A stretch of DNA of 20,784 nt from Priapulus caudatus (taxonomy: Eukaryota; Priapulida; Priapulimorpha; Priapulimorphida; Priapulidae): positions 6,326 through 27,109 of the forward strand of contig NW_014578883.1 in assembly GCF_000485595.1 (NCBI RefSeq). Reading direction: 5' to 3'. The notes beneath the pieces were generated by a model that did not search any database, was not told where the DNA came from, and was given only the letters and a program-made list of their open reading frames with translations. This document shows positions 18,817 to 20,784 of this stretch, in pieces. How positions within the stretch are numbered: the first letter of the stretch is position 1; each line of letters starts with the position of its first letter. The translations under genes and the position numbers were made by a program.

Positions 18817-19160
18817 TGGTGGCAACAAGGGCTATAGTACCGGAGCTATAGTATACTCTAGCCAGATTAAGCTCTGCAACGCTTTCACGTCATAGTAAAG
18901 GCCACATAGTGAGAATCGAGAAGGTACTTTGTGGCTATACTGTACTCTAAATAAGTACTAAGTACAATCTGTGTTGATTTGTCGGTGTTAAAATGTGAGA
19001 CACTATGTCTTAATCGCTCTTAATCTTATTTGCCATACAGACTGCAACGTTGATATACTACATCAAACTAACCCAGATTAAATTTTTACAGATCGTACAC
19101 TCTAAGGTTAAATACGTGCTATTTTGGACCAAGTTAGGCTGAGAGGGTCTATGTCCCCCA
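18817..19160. other. Gene-free stretch
   Basis: It contains GGGCTATAGTACCGGAGCTATAGTA, reminiscent of the CTATAGTACTAG hairpin at 8399-8462, and nothing that looks coding. Confidence 0.4.
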
Positions 19161-19368
19161 GGGTACTGCCAGAACGTACCCTGGGTACGGTCCGGTATAC
19201 CAGAACGTACGCTGGTACTATCTAATATGCATGACCGTACCTCGCTTATACTCCACTAACGAGTCTATGGAGTCGCCTACTCCCTAACCCTAACCATATC
19301 CCTAACCCTAACCCTAATCCTAACCCTAACCATATCAAATAGTTACCAGGGTACGTTTCGGTATATCC
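19161..19368. repeat. Inverted repeat enclosing a telomere-type array
   Basis: GGTATACCAGAACGTACGCT (19194-19213) and its near-complement at 19341-19368 form arms of about 26 bp, and a further CCAGAACGTACC copy lies at 19169. The loop holds CCCTAACCCTAACC units at 19281-19331 interspersed with CCATATC. This looks like a small MITE carrying a telomere-type array. Confidence 0.65.
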
Positions 19369-19777
19369 AGTCCGGAGTCAAATACTCCCTGATTTGACAT
19401 GTGCAGGAGTCCGTGTGACTCCCTGAAAATTCTGCCATACTATACTAACTAGTTTATTCCAGAGCACGGCCTCGCGGAATTACCGTATTTTTTTCAGCAA
19501 ATGTCTAAAGAAAATTGGGCAGACGTGTAACCGCATGAATCTTCAAAATAAGCATGTGTTATTGTTAATATCTTTTATTTTGAACTTCAGACTGCGGACT
19601 CCCTCTTTTTGAGGGTAGGGAGTCCGTTGGACTCCCGTGTTCAAAAGTTAATTTTTACCCCTGAACACTGTTACTGACAATGCCCCCAACCCGCTCTAAG
19701 GGCGGCTCTATCGTTACGTCGCCACTCTGGTTTTCGAAACCGCCATTAATATCTTCTTCTTCTTTTTACTGTTTTAG
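19369..19777. other. Probable intron sequence with GGAGTC/GACTCC palindromes
   Basis: Repeated GGAGTC and GACTCC words (for example GGGAGTCCGTTGGACTCCC at 19617-19635) form short hairpins. The end is pyrimidine-rich (CTTCTTCTTCTTTTTACTGTTTTAG), as expected before a splice acceptor at 19777. No gene is visible. Confidence 0.5.
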
Positions 19778-20012
19778 GTAAAACAAAATCATCAACCCCG
19801 AATCCTGCGTGCTCAGTTGCCAGTACCAACTGTTCCTATGCCGAAATGCAGGGTGAGACCTGTGCTGTTACGCACATGCGTGCGTGGGTCGCTCACTGAA
19901 GATACGCTTGCCGATACAGAGAGTGACGTCAGAATCATCTGCTGCAACCCAGACTTTATATTGACCGAGAAGCAGACAGCTAAAGCTAAGCAGAGAGCTA
20001 CAGAGAAGTCAT
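19778..20012 (+). CDS. Possible second exon of the THAP gene
   Basis: It is preceded by a strong pyrimidine tract and TTTTAG, open for 78 codons, and followed by a donor (CAT then GTAAGA). Its open frame is in phase with the left-arm form of exon 1. The peptide is basic then acidic and Lys/Gln-rich towards the end (SLTEDTLADTESD, then LTEKQTAKAKQRATEK). It matches no domain I know. The left arm has no counterpart, which fits a deletion there. No catalytic transposase part follows before the terminal repeat at 20588. Support comes only from splice signals and phase. Confidence 0.4.
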
Positions 20013-20027
20013 GTAAGAATCGACTAA

Positions 20028-20069
20028 TTAATTATTATTATTATTATTAATTATTATTATTATTATTAA
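20028..20069 (+). repeat. (ATT)n microsatellite
   Basis: Two runs of TTA/ATT trinucleotides are separated by AATT. From 20070 to 20393 I see no gene or notable repeat. Confidence 0.9.
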
Positions 20070-20393
20070 ATCTTTAATGCATGTAATTCAAATACAAGTA
20101 CATGTACTGACGGCAGTCTTTTTCATGGGGGAAAAATCTGATAAATGCAATAGTGTTGGGCAGTTAAAATGCTAAAATTTCTGAGTGATATCGTACAAAA
20201 CGGTGCGATAAAACATGAAGAATATATATATACAAAAAAAAACTTCAGCATATTCTGTACAAGTAAAGTGATCAAGGTACACCAGCTCTTCTGTGTTTCT
20301 GCCTGCCGTGGCATAGCCCAGGGTGGGGAACAGTAGAGCGATGGCTGATCATCTACGCACATGCGCAGACCTAGCCGTCCTATTAATTAACAG

Positions 20394-20488
20394 TTATTCG
20401 CCGAAGGCGATGTGAATCTTGTCGAATAATCTCCGAGACGAAGTCGAGTGGATTATTCGACAAGATTCACCGAGCCTGAGGCGAATAA
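20394..20488. repeat. Compact hairpin MITE
   Basis: TTATTCGCC...GTGAATCTTGTCGAATAATC (20394-20431) is matched by its near-complement at 20451-20488, with a 19-base loop that itself repeats CGAAG/CGAG words. Only a short bulge (GAAGGCGA against GAGCCTGA) breaks the stem. Confidence 0.85.
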
Positions 20489-20587
20489 TTGTTTTAGTAT
20501 CATTGCCCGAGTGATTATCGGATATAATACTTTTGGGGACAGCATTTTCTTTAAATTTGTCAATTTCGGCTTCCGTAACATTTACAA

Positions 20588-20759
20588 AACAAGAGCCGCA
20601 GAGCGTCTGGGCTCATCTGAGGTCTGTTGCTACGATTATAAACGTAAAATTTCAGTCGTGCGTAGTAGGGCGTAGGCGTAGTACATTTGTTAGGCGCAGA
20701 TATGCAGACACGCAGTTGCGTACACATCATTGTTAGGACACGCCCACTATCGGAGATGG
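20588..20759. repeat. Right outer terminal inverted repeat
   Basis: Partner of 6-164; essentially identical except for extra CTACGC-like units around 20665-20680 and mismatches near GATGG at the tip. The bases beyond it (20760-20784) are a G/A low-complexity tail, so the true outer boundary is not certain. Confidence 0.9.
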
Positions 20760-20784
20760 GGGGGAGGGGGGGGGGAGGGGGTGG

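Larger units (their letters stand above)
6..20759. mobile_element. Giant composite element bounded by near-identical terminal inverted repeats
   Basis: The two ends of the window are inverted copies of each other: 6-164 matches 20588-20759 on the opposite strand with no base differences I can find over most of its length, apart from one indel of about 13 bases near 81 and mismatches in the outermost few bases. Inside these repeats both arms carry an outward-facing THAP exon and, further in, the same leader and Harbinger-like terminus. THAP domains are known at the N-terminus of P-element and Kolobok transposases, so the THAP gene may be the transposase of the outer element, but no catalytic domain of either family was found. 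Target-site duplications cannot be judged because the window stops at the repeats. It could instead be a segmental inverted duplication rather than a transposon. Confidence 0.6.

Noticed and set aside
20757-20784. G/A-rich tail as part of the terminal repeat
   Set aside because: It has only a loose C-rich counterpart at the very start of the window and looks like low-complexity flank or sequence-end artefact.

Overview
The window looks like repeat-rich, non-coding nuclear DNA from an invertebrate animal, probably marine. No intact host gene, rRNA or tRNA is visible. What can be recognised is a stack of broken eukaryotic mobile elements: a THAP zinc-finger exon (two copies), an XPG/FEN1-like repeat-borne protein, two PIF/Harbinger transposase fragments, a complete but decayed Ty3/gypsy LTR retrotransposon, several fold-back (hairpin) elements, and degenerate TTAGGG-type arrays. 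The transposon families and the TTAGGG unit point to a metazoan; the species cannot be told from this sequence.

The main architectural point is that the whole window is one large interrupted inverted repeat. Bases 6-164 are an inverted, almost identical copy of 20588-20759. Moving inward, each arm has TTAGGG-type repeats, a THAP exon pointing outward (280-726 minus; 17824-18202 plus), the THAP leader (5118-5215; 17704-17823), and a Harbinger-like terminus (5216-5399; 17520-17703). The arms are unequal because a 4.3-kb element (about 763-5094) sits inside the left THAP leader, and about 2.3 kb lies between the THAP exon and the terminal repeat on the right. A possible second THAP exon (19778-20012) lies in that right-hand stretch.

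Left insert (763-5094): it has its own inverted arms built of a unique end plus 154-bp tandem repeats rich in YY1-like motifs. It carries one minus-strand pseudogene (1414-4202) broken by a stop and four frameshifts; its C-terminal half has XPG/FEN1-like acidic motifs and a Cys-rich tail.

Centre (5400-17519): an N-terminal Harbinger transposase remnant on plus (5870-6140); two adjoining fold-back units (6356-6968, 6985-8284); a minus-strand Ty3/gypsy element with both LTRs, tRNA-Leu primer site, gag, protease, RT, integrase and polypurine tract (9439-14400); a stretch with weak coding-like islands; and two spliced exons of a second Harbinger transposase on minus (16097-16569). A G-run and one undetermined base (17519) mark low-quality sequence near the right inner arm.

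None of the proteins appears fully functional as it stands. The terminal repeats are far better preserved than anything inside, so either a very large terminal-inverted-repeat element moved recently with all its cargo, or the ends have been kept alike by conversion. Alignments here were made by eye, so boundaries are accurate to a few bases at best unless stated.
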